Origin: Carboxylicivirga taeanensis
GTDB lineage: Bacteria; Bacteroidota; Bacteroidia; Bacteroidales; Marinilabiliaceae
Assembly (NCBI RefSeq): GCF_051851475.1
Contig: NZ_JBPUSJ010000004.1
Location: 124,001-188,000, forward strand
Direction of reading: 5' to 3'
DNA: 64,000 nt
Under the pieces are notes generated by a model. That model worked only from the letters and a program-made list of their open reading frames with translations, had not been told where the DNA came from and did no database searches. The position numbers were made by a program, and so were the translations under genes. Below are positions 16,590-25,370 of this stretch, in pieces. The number at the start of each line of letters is the position of its first letter. The first letter of the stretch is position 1.

Positions 16590-18953
16590 ATGCAACCTTT
16601 AGTATGTTCAAACATACAGACAAGCGTATCACGACTCATGCTTTTGCTACTTGTCGTGGTCTTTGTGTCGTGCAGTTCACAGAGTGAACCGTATGATCAT
16701 GTCGATCCGAACATAGGTACGGCACACAGTCGCTGGTTTTTTTACACGCCGGCAGCACAGCCCTTTGGTATGGCGAAGCCTGCCCCTTCTACCAACGGAC
16801 ACTATGGTAATAAGTGGGGCTGGGAAGCTGTGGGTTACGATGATCGGCATGCTTCCATTGAGAGCTTTGTTAATGTGCATGAGTTCCAGATAGGTGGAAT
16901 TGCCATGATGCCTACCGTTGGGCAGCTGCGGACTCAACCAGGCTTACTGGAAGAGCCGGATGCCGGCTATCGCTCACGTTTTACCAAGGAAAACGAAGTG
17001 GCCCAGCCAGGCTATTACAGTGTGGTTCTGGATGATTACGATATTAAAGCCGAGCTGACCTCTACTAAACGGGTGGCTGTTCATCGCTATACCTTTCCTG
17101 AGAGTGAGCAGGCGCACATTTTGTTTGATATTGGTCGTCGACAGGGCGAAAGCGGGAAGGTCGTCGATGCCATGGTGCGCAAAGCCGGTACCAACACCAT
17201 TGAAGGATGGGTGAGAACGGAGCCAGAGTATGTGAAGAAGTACCAAAGTGGCGCTTTCATCGATATTTATTTCTCGGCTGAACTTGACAGAGCCATTGAT
17301 GAGTATGGCATGTTCCGGGGCGATACGGTTTATGCAGGTGCCGATTTCATTAAGGGTGAAGGAGCCGGGGCCTATGTAACATTCAAAACTGGCGCAAACG
17401 AGCAAGTGGAAATACAGGTTGGCTTATCGTACACGTCCATTGACAATGCCCGCCTGAATCGCACTAGTGAAGGGAAACGTTTTAATGATGCCAAAGAGGC
17501 CGCCACTCAATTATGGGCCAACGAGCTCAATAAAATTAAGGTGTTGGGCGGTACCGAGGCTGAAAAAACCAAGTTCTACACGGGCTTGTATCATGCTTTG
17601 TTGGGGCGCGGTTTAGCAAGTGATGTGAATGGGGCCTACCCTAAGAACGATGGTTCGGTGGGGCAAATTCCCCTGAATACTGCTGGTGTGCCGGAATATA
17701 ACTTTTACAATACCGATGCTATCTGGGGGGCTTTCTGGAACCTGACGCAGCTTTGGGCATTGGCATGGCCCGAGTATTACAACGACTATGTACAGTCGCA
17801 CCTGCTGGTTTATGAAGATACCGGCTGGTTGGGTGATGGTCTGGCAAACAGCCGTTATGTATCGGGGGTGGGCACCAACTTTGTGGGACTCATTATTGCA
17901 GCGGCCTACAATTGTGGCATCCGTAATTACGATGTGGATTTGGCCCTTGAGGCGGCTCTCAAAAACGAGCTGGAATGGAAGAACCGACCCTTGGGAGCGG
18001 GCAAACTCGATGTGGAACAGTTTGTGAAAAATGGGTACATCGCCCATACCGACGATTGGGGGGATATACCCGAAGCCACCGCTTTTTGTGCCTCTCACAT
18101 GCTGGAGTATTCGTTTAGCGCGCATGCCGTAGCACAAATGGCCAAATCACTGGGCCGGCAAAAAGAATATGAGCAACTGAAAGAGTTGTCATCAGCCTGG
18201 GAGTACATTTTTAATGACGAGAGTGGCTTTATTCATCCCAGGGACAGTGTGGGTAACTTCATTTCCGATTTTAAGCCCTTTCAGGCCTGGAGAGGATTTC
18301 AGGAAGGCAACTCGTGGCAGTATAGTTTTTACATACCGCATCATGTCAACCAATTGGTGGATAAGATGGGCGAAACTGAGTTTGTGGAACGGCTCGATAC
18401 CCTTTTTCTCTCGTCGCGTGCCGATAACTTTGGTGGTGGTACCGAAATTGATGCCTTTGCAGGTGTGGAAACCATCTATAACCATGGTAACCAGCCCAGC
18501 CTGCACATCTCGTGGCTTTACAATTTCACAGGCCAGCCAGAGAAAACACAGTATTGGACACGCACCATCTGCGATGAGTTTTACGGTACCAATCCGATTC
18601 ATGGCTATGGCTACGGGCAGGATGAAGACCAGGGACAGCTGGGTGCCTGGTACGTGATGGCATCCATCGGTTTGTTCGATGTGGCTGGTCTAACCAACGA
18701 AGAACCAACCATGCAGATTGGTAGTCCGGCTTTTGATGAGGTACGCATCAGCCTAAATTCGGATTATTACCCTGGGAAACAAATCGTGATTAAATCAAAG
18801 AATAATGCACCAAGCAATAAATTGCTGCAGTCGGCCAAGCTCAATGGTAATGAGCTTGACAGGTATGAAGTAGCCTTTGAAGAGCTGGTAAATGGTGCCA
18901 CCATTGAATTAGAAAAAACAACATCAAAAACGTTATACAAAAATGAGAAGTAG
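16590..18953 (+). CDS. GH92-like exo-alpha-mannosidase lipoprotein
   Basis: A GH92-family protein of 787 residues from the ATG at 16590, chosen because AAAGGAG lies 5 bases before it; an ATG at 16575 and a TTG at 16563 are also in frame. The signal peptide ends in FVSC, a lipobox. GH92 hallmarks are YDHVDPNIGTAHSR at the mature N-terminus, the EGNSWQYSFYIPHHV segment that should hold the catalytic acid Glu, and DEDQGQLGAWYVMASIG. The canonical WDTxR segment is replaced by WGAFWNLTQ. Family members are calcium-dependent exo-mannosidases acting on N-glycan or yeast mannan side chains. It overlaps the next gene by 11 bases. Confidence 0.86.
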   Translation: MQPLVCSNIQTSVSRLMLLLLVVVFVSCSSQSEPYDHVDPNIGTAHSRWFFYTPAAQPFGMAKPAPSTNGHYGNKWGWEAVGYDDRHASIESFVNVHEFQIGGIAMMPTVGQLRTQPGLLEEPDAGYRSRFTKENEVAQPGYYSVVLDDYDIKAELTSTKRVAVHRYTFPESEQAHILFDIGRRQGESGKVVDAMVRKAGTNTIEGWVRTEPEYVKKYQSGAFIDIYFSAELDRAIDEYGMFRGDTVYAGADFIKGEGAGAYVTFKTGANEQVEIQVGLSYTSIDNARLNRTSEGKRFNDAKEAATQLWANELNKIKVLGGTEAEKTKFYTGLYHALLGRGLASDVNGAYPKNDGSVGQIPLNTAGVPEYNFYNTDAIWGAFWNLTQLWALAWPEYYNDYVQSHLLVYEDTGWLGDGLANSRYVSGVGTNFVGLIIAAAYNCGIRNYDVDLALEAALKNELEWKNRPLGAGKLDVEQFVKNGYIAHTDDWGDIPEATAFCASHMLEYSFSAHAVAQMAKSLGRQKEYEQLKELSSAWEYIFNDESGFIHPRDSVGNFISDFKPFQAWRGFQEGNSWQYSFYIPHHVNQLVDKMGETEFVERLDTLFLSSRADNFGGGTEIDAFAGVETIYNHGNQPSLHISWLYNFTGQPEKTQYWTRTICDEFYGTNPIHGYGYGQDEDQGQLGAWYVMASIGLFDVAGLTNEEPTMQIGSPAFDEVRISLNSDYYPGKQIVIKSKNNAPSNKLLQSAKLNGNELDRYEVAFEELVNGATIELEKTTSKTLYKNEK
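16602..16617 (+). promoter_or_regulatory. Candidate GntR operator, copy 2 (inside the GH92 5' end)
   Basis: GTATGTT-CA-AACATAC is a perfect 7+2+7 inverted repeat containing the whole 12-base core of the site at 13701. It lies 12-28 bases into the GH92 coding sequence, where a bound protein could act as a roadblock or control an internal promoter. The codons it covers belong to the poorly constrained start of the signal peptide. Confidence 0.6.
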
Positions 18954-20235
18954 ACTAATGATTGGCCTCATGGCCCTTGCATTCATGGGCTGTGCAAAAG
19001 CTCCAAAAGTGAGTGAAGAGTTAAAAACAGCCATTCAGACGAATGAGAGTTTTCAGTTTGTTAAAACCAAAGCCCTTGAAGTGGTCAAAACAGGTTTCAA
19101 TGCCGGCGATGGTTATGGAGAGGTGTGGATTCGAGATTACAATACGTTTATCGAACTGTCGGCCGAAGTATATCCTTACGATGAGTTGAAGGAAAACCTG
19201 CGTGTCTTCTTCCGTTTGCAGGGTGATGATGGCAATATCCTCGATGGGTTTATTCCACAAAGTAAGGCCGTGCAATCCGAAGGCGGTTACAAATACTATT
19301 ACAGCGATTTGGAGCCAACCTATTGTGGGCATAAAAACGATGTGGAGACCGATCATGAAACATCATTGGTACAGGCCGTTTACAAGTACGTTATCAAAAC
19401 AGGTGATACTGCGTTCTTAAAGGAAAAGATTGGTGATAAAACAGTGGCTGAGCGCATGGAATGGTCGATGGAGTTTCTCCTTAACCACCGTTGGAGTAAT
19501 GAGTATGGCTTGATTTGGGGCGCCACTACCGCCGATTGGGGCGATGTGCAGCAGAGTCATCCCTGGGGCGTTTTCATCGATGAGGATACCAAATTCGCCC
19601 TTGATATTTACGACAATGCCATGTTTATCATTGCATTGAATAACATGATGGAGATAGTGCCTGAATCAAAAGCCAAATGGGCACCTGTACGCGACGGGCT
19701 GGTAAAAAATACCATGCTTCACCTGTGGGATAAAGAGAATAACAAATTCATCCCGCACGTGTACCTCGATGGTTCACCTTTTCCGGCCGACTTTAACGAG
19801 AACGAGATTTACTACCATGGTGGAACAGCCGTTGCCATTGAGGCAGGCTTATTAAGCAAGGAGCAAATCAAACTATCGCTGGATAAAATGATTGCCAATG
19901 TCAAAGCTTCGGGTGCCGGCTCCATTGGCTTAACCATGTATCCAACGTATCCTGAAGGATTCTTTGAGAATAAAGGTATGTATCCATATGGCTATCAGAA
20001 TGGTGGCGACTGGACCTGGTTTGGTGCGCGGATGATACAGCAATTGATCAACTATGGTTTCTATCAGGAAGCCTATGAGCAGCTATTGCCAATGACCGAG
20101 CGTGTAGTGAAAAATGATGGCTTTTATGAATGGTACACGAAAGATAATGAGCCAACCGGTTCAGGCACTTTCCGTGGCTCGGCAGGCGTGCTGTATAAAG
20201 CAATTGAAATGTTAGAAGAGTTAACACAGAAATAA
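18943..20235 (+). CDS. (alpha/alpha)6-barrel glycosidase-like lipoprotein
   Basis: A 430-residue lipoprotein (AFMGC, Cys17) that looks like a six-hairpin glycosidase. Repeated Trp/Asp/Gly-rich loops are seen: GYGEVWIRDYNTF near residue 55, LIWGATTADWGDVQ near 190, FALDIYDNAMFI near 215, YYHGGTA near 290, and GGDWTWFGARMIQQL near 355. These recall GH63/GH37/GH100-type or glycogen-debranching-like barrels, but I cannot assign a family. Asp and Glu in the WIRD and TADWGD motifs are candidate catalytic residues. Its start is inside the GH92 gene and its last base is shared with the isomerase gene, so it is part of the same mannose operon, perhaps removing glucose or mannose caps. Confidence 0.65.
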   Translation: MRSRLMIGLMALAFMGCAKAPKVSEELKTAIQTNESFQFVKTKALEVVKTGFNAGDGYGEVWIRDYNTFIELSAEVYPYDELKENLRVFFRLQGDDGNILDGFIPQSKAVQSEGGYKYYYSDLEPTYCGHKNDVETDHETSLVQAVYKYVIKTGDTAFLKEKIGDKTVAERMEWSMEFLLNHRWSNEYGLIWGATTADWGDVQQSHPWGVFIDEDTKFALDIYDNAMFIIALNNMMEIVPESKAKWAPVRDGLVKNTMLHLWDKENNKFIPHVYLDGSPFPADFNENEIYYHGGTAVAIEAGLLSKEQIKLSLDKMIANVKASGAGSIGLTMYPTYPEGFFENKGMYPYGYQNGGDWTWFGARMIQQLINYGFYQEAYEQLLPMTERVVKNDGFYEWYTKDNEPTGSGTFRGSAGVLYKAIEMLEELTQK

Positions 20236-21998
20236 TGAGTAAGATAAGAGAGACAAAGCAGTTTTTGCTGCCATTGCAAAAGGAGAACCTTAACAAAGGT
20301 AATTATGACCTGTATCCAACAATGAAATTGGATAAGGGAAGTATACAGACCGGCGTGAGTGACTTAGCTCAACAGCTTGCCCAACATTCCTCAGTCATCA
20401 TCGATGGTTATGTGGGCGTGTTTTTTGATCGTCTGCAAGATGAGCTCACACAAGAGTTGAAAAAACTCGGTAAGTCGGTAATCTTTATCAATACAGAAGC
20501 ATTTTTAAAAGCACCAGAAGTAATTGATGAGCTGGTTCATCCTTTTTTAGGAGGTGATGATCCGATTTTTGGGACGCGCACAAGTCTACAACTCATCGAC
20601 TTTTTTGATACGGAAAAATTTCCGAAAGAACCGCTTGCCGACAAGGAGGATATAACTATTATCATTGGGCCAGGTGCCTCACTGATTGCTCAGGATGGAC
20701 TGCTGGTTTATGTGGATCTGCCTAAGAATGAGCTGCAGTTCAGAGCCCGTGCTCAAGCGGTAACTAACCTGGGCGCCAGTCGGCCCGAGGGAATCAAAAA
20801 GATGTACAAGCACTTCTACTTTGTCGATTGGGTGGTGCTGAATAGTCATAAAGCCGGGTTACTGCCAGCCATTGATGTTGTGATTGACGGGCAACAAATC
20901 GATGAACTGGTATGGATGAGCGGCGATAAACTGCGTGAGGGCCTGCACCAAATGGCCAGGAATGTATTTCGCGTGCGTCCGTGGTTTGAACCCGGTGCCT
21001 GGGGCGGTCAGTGGATTAAGGATAAAATCAAACAATTGAATCCGGATGTGATTAATTACGCCTGGTCCTTTGAACTGATTGTCCCTGAAAATGGCCTGTT
21101 GTTCGAAAGCGAGGGCCTGATGCTGGAGGTATCCTTCGACAGTATCATGTATCACGACTATCAGGCCGTGATGGGACAACATGCCGGGCAGTATAAGTAC
21201 GAGTTTCCTATTCGCTTCGATTTTCTGGATACCTTCGATGGAGGCAACTTGTCCATTCAATGCCATCCGCAGCTCGATTATATTCAGAAGCACTTTGGCG
21301 AAACGATGACGCAGGAAGAAACCTATTACATTCTGGATGCAGGGAAGGACGCCAAGTGCTACCTTGGGTTTCAGGAGGGAATCGACCCTCAGGCTTTTGA
21401 GGCCGATTTGAAGAGTAGTTTCGAAAATAAAGAGCCTATCGATATCACCAGGCATGTGCAGGTGCTCGACAGTCATAAGCACGATTTGTTCCTGATTCCT
21501 CCTGGCACAATTCATGGCTCTGGTACCGATAATCTGGTGCTGGAAATCAGCACGACGCCTTACATTTTTACCTTTAAAATGTACGACTGGTTGCGCGTGG
21601 ATTTAGATGGCCAGCCACGACCAATTAACGTGGAGCGCGGCATGGAAAATCTGTGTTTCGACCGCAAAGGCAAATATGTGACCGAGAAGCTGGTGGCTAA
21701 GCCTGCTTTATTGGCCGAAGGCGATGACTGGCAACATTACCACCTGGCAACGCATGAAAAGCATAGCTACGATGTGGAGCGTTACCACTTTAACTCAAGC
21801 ATTAAGATTGATACGGAGAATAAGTGTAATGTATTGTCGCTTGTGGAAGGAAGCAGCATTATTGTGGAAACACAAAACGGCATGCGTCAGCGCTTTAATT
21901 ATCTCGAAACCTTTGTTATACCAGCTGCTGCCGGTTCATATAAAATCATCAACGAAGGGGGTGATGAGGCCAAGGTAGTAAAAGCCTACATGAAGTAA
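20235..21998 (+). CDS. manA: Class I mannose-6-phosphate isomerase with N-terminal kinase-like domain
   Basis: A 587-residue protein, much longer than the usual 300-400 of class I isomerases. The C-terminal part (about 230-587) is a cupin isomerase with QCHPQLDYIQKHFG, the EETYYILDAG segment and PPGTIHGSGTDNLVLE, which hold the zinc ligands. The N-terminal 220 residues look like a P-loop uridine-kinase-type fold (VIIDGYVGVFF, then LVYVDLP) without the GKS/T lysine, so it is probably inactive as a kinase. It interconverts mannose-6-phosphate and fructose-6-phosphate. Its start shares a base with the previous stop (TAATG), and it closes the first transcription block. Confidence 0.85.
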   Translation: MSKIRETKQFLLPLQKENLNKGNYDLYPTMKLDKGSIQTGVSDLAQQLAQHSSVIIDGYVGVFFDRLQDELTQELKKLGKSVIFINTEAFLKAPEVIDELVHPFLGGDDPIFGTRTSLQLIDFFDTEKFPKEPLADKEDITIIIGPGASLIAQDGLLVYVDLPKNELQFRARAQAVTNLGASRPEGIKKMYKHFYFVDWVVLNSHKAGLLPAIDVVIDGQQIDELVWMSGDKLREGLHQMARNVFRVRPWFEPGAWGGQWIKDKIKQLNPDVINYAWSFELIVPENGLLFESEGLMLEVSFDSIMYHDYQAVMGQHAGQYKYEFPIRFDFLDTFDGGNLSIQCHPQLDYIQKHFGETMTQEETYYILDAGKDAKCYLGFQEGIDPQAFEADLKSSFENKEPIDITRHVQVLDSHKHDLFLIPPGTIHGSGTDNLVLEISTTPYIFTFKMYDWLRVDLDGQPRPINVERGMENLCFDRKGKYVTEKLVAKPALLAEGDDWQHYHLATHEKHSYDVERYHFNSSIKIDTENKCNVLSLVEGSSIIVETQNGMRQRFNYLETFVIPAAAGSYKIINEGGDEAKVVKAYMK

Positions 21999-22179
21999 GG
22001 ATGAAATGAAGGTGTTAAAGGTTGTTCATTGACAGACCTTGACTGCTGAGCATAAAAACAAGTTTGTTGTGAGGTGAAAGCGTGCCTGTTTGAGAGCTCG
22101 ACTTTTAGCGATTTAGTCAAACGATGCGTAGTTTTTTTTAGCGAAGCAGTCATAGTCTTGATTTTTAAAAAGCATAGTT

Positions 22180-25100
22180 ATGAAGATATTTGTAATCCTC
22201 TCGTTCCTGTCTTTATTGGTCTTTGGGAGTAACGCTCAAACTGTTATCTGGCAGATAGGCGAAGGCAATAGTGCAGGAGCCGATTTTGCTTTGTATCCGG
22301 ATGGGTATAACGATTACATTGCTAATGATTTTGGTTGGGAAGATACCTACTATTTGGTGGGAACATCCGATGCTAAAACCGATTGGCCATACATCATGCC
22401 GGGTATCAGCGACACCTGGGGTGGTACCTGGGGTACGTCGGGGTGGCGCTCCAGTACCCTGACAGTTTTGTTCGGGGTAGATAAGCTGCCCGGAAAAGGC
22501 CAATGGACATTGGTGGTAAATTTAATCGACTATAACGCCGAAGACCTGCCCTTGTTCAAGGTTACCATTAATGGTAAGGAGTGGAAATATCAGTTGCCTG
22601 CCAAAGCCATCAGTTCAATAGATGAGTTGCCTATAGCGGGAGACGGTTATACAATAGAAATACCCGTAGCTCGTCAATTGTTGCGTACAGGCGGTAACGA
22701 AATTAATATGACCACGCTTGAAGGCTCGTGGGTGAAGTACGGGCAAATCCGACTGGAAGGGTCCAAAGGGGTGAAGTTGCGCGCCGATAAAGGCATCCAT
22801 TTGCGGCAGGTTAATCCGGCTGCTTATGAGGTAGAGCTGGAAGGCAATACTTATCAGCCTTTGCTGGTGGATGTGGAGCATCTCAACGACCTGCCAATGT
22901 TCGAAGTACTGGTGGATAACACCCTTATCTTTCAGGAGGTGGTGGAGAAGGGACGCTATGTTTTTGAAGCGCCTATGCCGGCCGTGAGTAAAAAGCAGGT
23001 AAGTACCTATTCCATCCGTGCGGATGGGCAGGAAATAGAGTCAGGCAAAGTAGTTCGCCGGCCTCAATCGCTTATTACACCGGCCGAATACGTGGATACC
23101 AAGATGGGAACCGGCCACTCGCGCTGGATGATAGCTCCTGGGCCGTGGATGCCTTTCAGCATGGTGAAGCTGAGTCCCGACAACCAGAATGCAGCTTGGC
23201 AAGGAGGCTACGAGCCTAATTTTGAATCCATCGGGTGCTTTAGCCATATCCATGAGTGGACACTGGCCGGACTGGGGATGATGCCCACCAACGGACCACT
23301 GCAGATTAAGGTAGGTGACGAGCGCGACCCTGACAGTGGCTATCGCTCGCGCATTGATAAAACCACCGAAGAGGCACCCATTGGTTATTATGGCGTTCAA
23401 CTGACTGATTATAATATCAAAGCGGAGTTAACCTCCACCACACGTTGTGGGTTTCAGCGTTATACGTTTCCTGATAACGATTATTCGCGCGTGCTGATTG
23501 ATTTGCACATACCGGCCGAATATTGGTACCAGAACCTGGCAGTGGAATGGAAGCAGGTAAGCGATTACCGCATCGAGGGCTTTAGTCATCAGCTGACAGA
23601 AAACACCTGGGCAGGCGGTATCGATCAGGAGTACACCATTTTCTTTGTGATTGAGTTTGATCAGCCCATCGCTAAGATGGGTGGCTGGATTAACGATGAG
23701 GTGCTGGATGTCAATAGTATGAGCTATGAGCGACCTGATGAGGCCGGCTGTTTTGTGGAGTTTGACACACAAGATAACAAGCAGGTGCAGGCACGCACTG
23801 GCATCTCTTATGTGAGTATTGCCAATGCAGCCGAAAATCTGCAGACCGAAATCACTAAGCCGTTCGGCTGGGATTTTGAAGCTGTGCGCAACAATCATGT
23901 GCAGGAATGGAACAAGCTGCTGAATCGCGTCACCATATCCACCTCCAACAGCATGGAGAAGATGCGCTTTTACAACAGTATGTATCGCTCGTTGTGCAGC
24001 CGTAACACCTACAGTGATGTGAATGGCCAGTGGCGCGATGCCGATGAGAATATCTGTCAGCTGGATGATCCCTCATCGCCGGCATTGGGCTGTGATGCCT
24101 TTTGGAACACTTTCTGGAACCTTAACCAGTTTTGGAACCTGGTGACGCCGGAGTGGAGCAACCGCTGGGTGAAATCGCAGCTGGCCATGTACGATGCCGG
24201 TGGCTGGCTGGCCAAAGGACCGGCAGGGATGGAGTACATTCCGGTGATGGTAGCTGAGCATGAGATCCCCATGATTGTGGGGGCCTATCAGATGGGCATA
24301 CGTGATTATGATGTGGAGAAGGCCTATGAAGCCGTGAAGAAGATGCAGACCACACCGGGGCAGGAGGTAGGCGGTGGCTATGCCGGCAACCGCGACCTGG
24401 TGACTTACCTTGAGCACGGCTACGTGCCTTACGATGAGGGACGTTTCTCTAACTCGCTGGAGTATGCCTACGACGACTGGACCGTGTCGCAGCTGGCCAA
24501 GGCATTGGGTAAAGAAGCCGATTACCAATACTTTTTTGAGCGGGGGAATAACTGGCGAAATGTGATTGATCAGGAATTGGGCTATGCGCGTATGCGCGAT
24601 GCCAAAGGCAATTGGAAGGACGATTTTGATCCGTATAAATCGGGTGCCAACCACCATTATGTGGAAGGCAATGCCTGGCAGCTCACCTATTTTGTGCCGC
24701 AGGATGTGCCTGCACTGGCCGAAATGATTGGTCAGGATCGCTTTATTGAGCGCCTGAATTGGGGCTTCGAAGAGAGTGATAAAACACGCTACAATGGCAT
24801 TAACGACCAATATTGGGATTATCCGGTGGTGCAGGGCAACCAGCAGTCGATGCATTTTGCCTTTCTGTTTAACTGGGTGGGCCAACCCTGGCTAACACAA
24901 AAATGGAGCCGCGCCATTATGGATCGATACTATGGCTATGGCGTATCAAATGCCTATTTGGGCGACGAAGATCAGGGGCAGATGAGCGCCTGGTTTGTGA
25001 TGGCGGCCATGGGACTGTTCCAAACCGATGGAGGTTGCAGTATTGACCCCGTGTACGAAATTGCCAGCCCCTTGTACGAGAAGGTGGTGATTGACCTGGG

Positions 25101-25293
25101 CGGTCGATACGGCCGTGGTAATACCTTTACAATTGAGGCCAAAAATGCCTCGCGATTGAATAAATACGTGCAGTCGGCTAAGTTGAACGGCGAAGTATTG
25201 AACGATTTCAAATTTCCTGCCGCTGAACTGCTGAAAGGCGGTAAGCTGGAGTTGGAAATGGACTCTGAGCCACGTTTTAATCGCTCTTTATAA
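22180..25293 (+). CDS. GH92-family exo-alpha-mannosidase with N-terminal beta domains
   Basis: A 1037-residue secreted protein with a Sec signal peptide (ends GSNAQ). Residues about 22-200 form a beta-sandwich beginning VIWQIGEGNSAGADF, similar in style to the galactose-binding or lyase-associated domains of other polysaccharide enzymes. GH92 runs from about residue 305 (EYVDTKMGTGHSRW) to the end, with EGNAWQLTYFVPQDV near 829 carrying the probable catalytic acid and DEDQGQMSAWFVMAAMG near 930. WDTxR is replaced by WNTFWNLNQ. It lies 181 bases after the isomerase gene and ends at a terminator, so it may have its own promoter. Activity on alpha-mannosides is inferred from the family. Confidence 0.87.
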   Translation: MKIFVILSFLSLLVFGSNAQTVIWQIGEGNSAGADFALYPDGYNDYIANDFGWEDTYYLVGTSDAKTDWPYIMPGISDTWGGTWGTSGWRSSTLTVLFGVDKLPGKGQWTLVVNLIDYNAEDLPLFKVTINGKEWKYQLPAKAISSIDELPIAGDGYTIEIPVARQLLRTGGNEINMTTLEGSWVKYGQIRLEGSKGVKLRADKGIHLRQVNPAAYEVELEGNTYQPLLVDVEHLNDLPMFEVLVDNTLIFQEVVEKGRYVFEAPMPAVSKKQVSTYSIRADGQEIESGKVVRRPQSLITPAEYVDTKMGTGHSRWMIAPGPWMPFSMVKLSPDNQNAAWQGGYEPNFESIGCFSHIHEWTLAGLGMMPTNGPLQIKVGDERDPDSGYRSRIDKTTEEAPIGYYGVQLTDYNIKAELTSTTRCGFQRYTFPDNDYSRVLIDLHIPAEYWYQNLAVEWKQVSDYRIEGFSHQLTENTWAGGIDQEYTIFFVIEFDQPIAKMGGWINDEVLDVNSMSYERPDEAGCFVEFDTQDNKQVQARTGISYVSIANAAENLQTEITKPFGWDFEAVRNNHVQEWNKLLNRVTISTSNSMEKMRFYNSMYRSLCSRNTYSDVNGQWRDADENICQLDDPSSPALGCDAFWNTFWNLNQFWNLVTPEWSNRWVKSQLAMYDAGGWLAKGPAGMEYIPVMVAEHEIPMIVGAYQMGIRDYDVEKAYEAVKKMQTTPGQEVGGGYAGNRDLVTYLEHGYVPYDEGRFSNSLEYAYDDWTVSQLAKALGKEADYQYFFERGNNWRNVIDQELGYARMRDAKGNWKDDFDPYKSGANHHYVEGNAWQLTYFVPQDVPALAEMIGQDRFIERLNWGFEESDKTRYNGINDQYWDYPVVQGNQQSMHFAFLFNWVGQPWLTQKWSRAIMDRYYGYGVSNAYLGDEDQGQMSAWFVMAAMGLFQTDGGCSIDPVYEIASPLYEKVVIDLGGRYGRGNTFTIEAKNASRLNKYVQSAKLNGEVLNDFKFPAAELLKGGKLELEMDSEPRFNRSL

Positions 25294-25312
25294 ATACGTA
25301 ATAAATATAAAG

Positions 25313-25353
25313 CAAAGGCTGCCAGCGATGTTGCCTGGCAGCCTTTGAATTTT
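25313..25353. terminator. Rho-independent terminator
   Basis: A perfect 13-base stem (25313-25325 with 25335-25347) and a 9-base loop, followed by AATTTTTT. It separates the GH92 gene from the convergent FCD-regulator gene and marks the border between the mannose and sialic-acid loci. Confidence 0.9.
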
Positions 25354-25370
25354 TTAACATGTCGGGCTTC

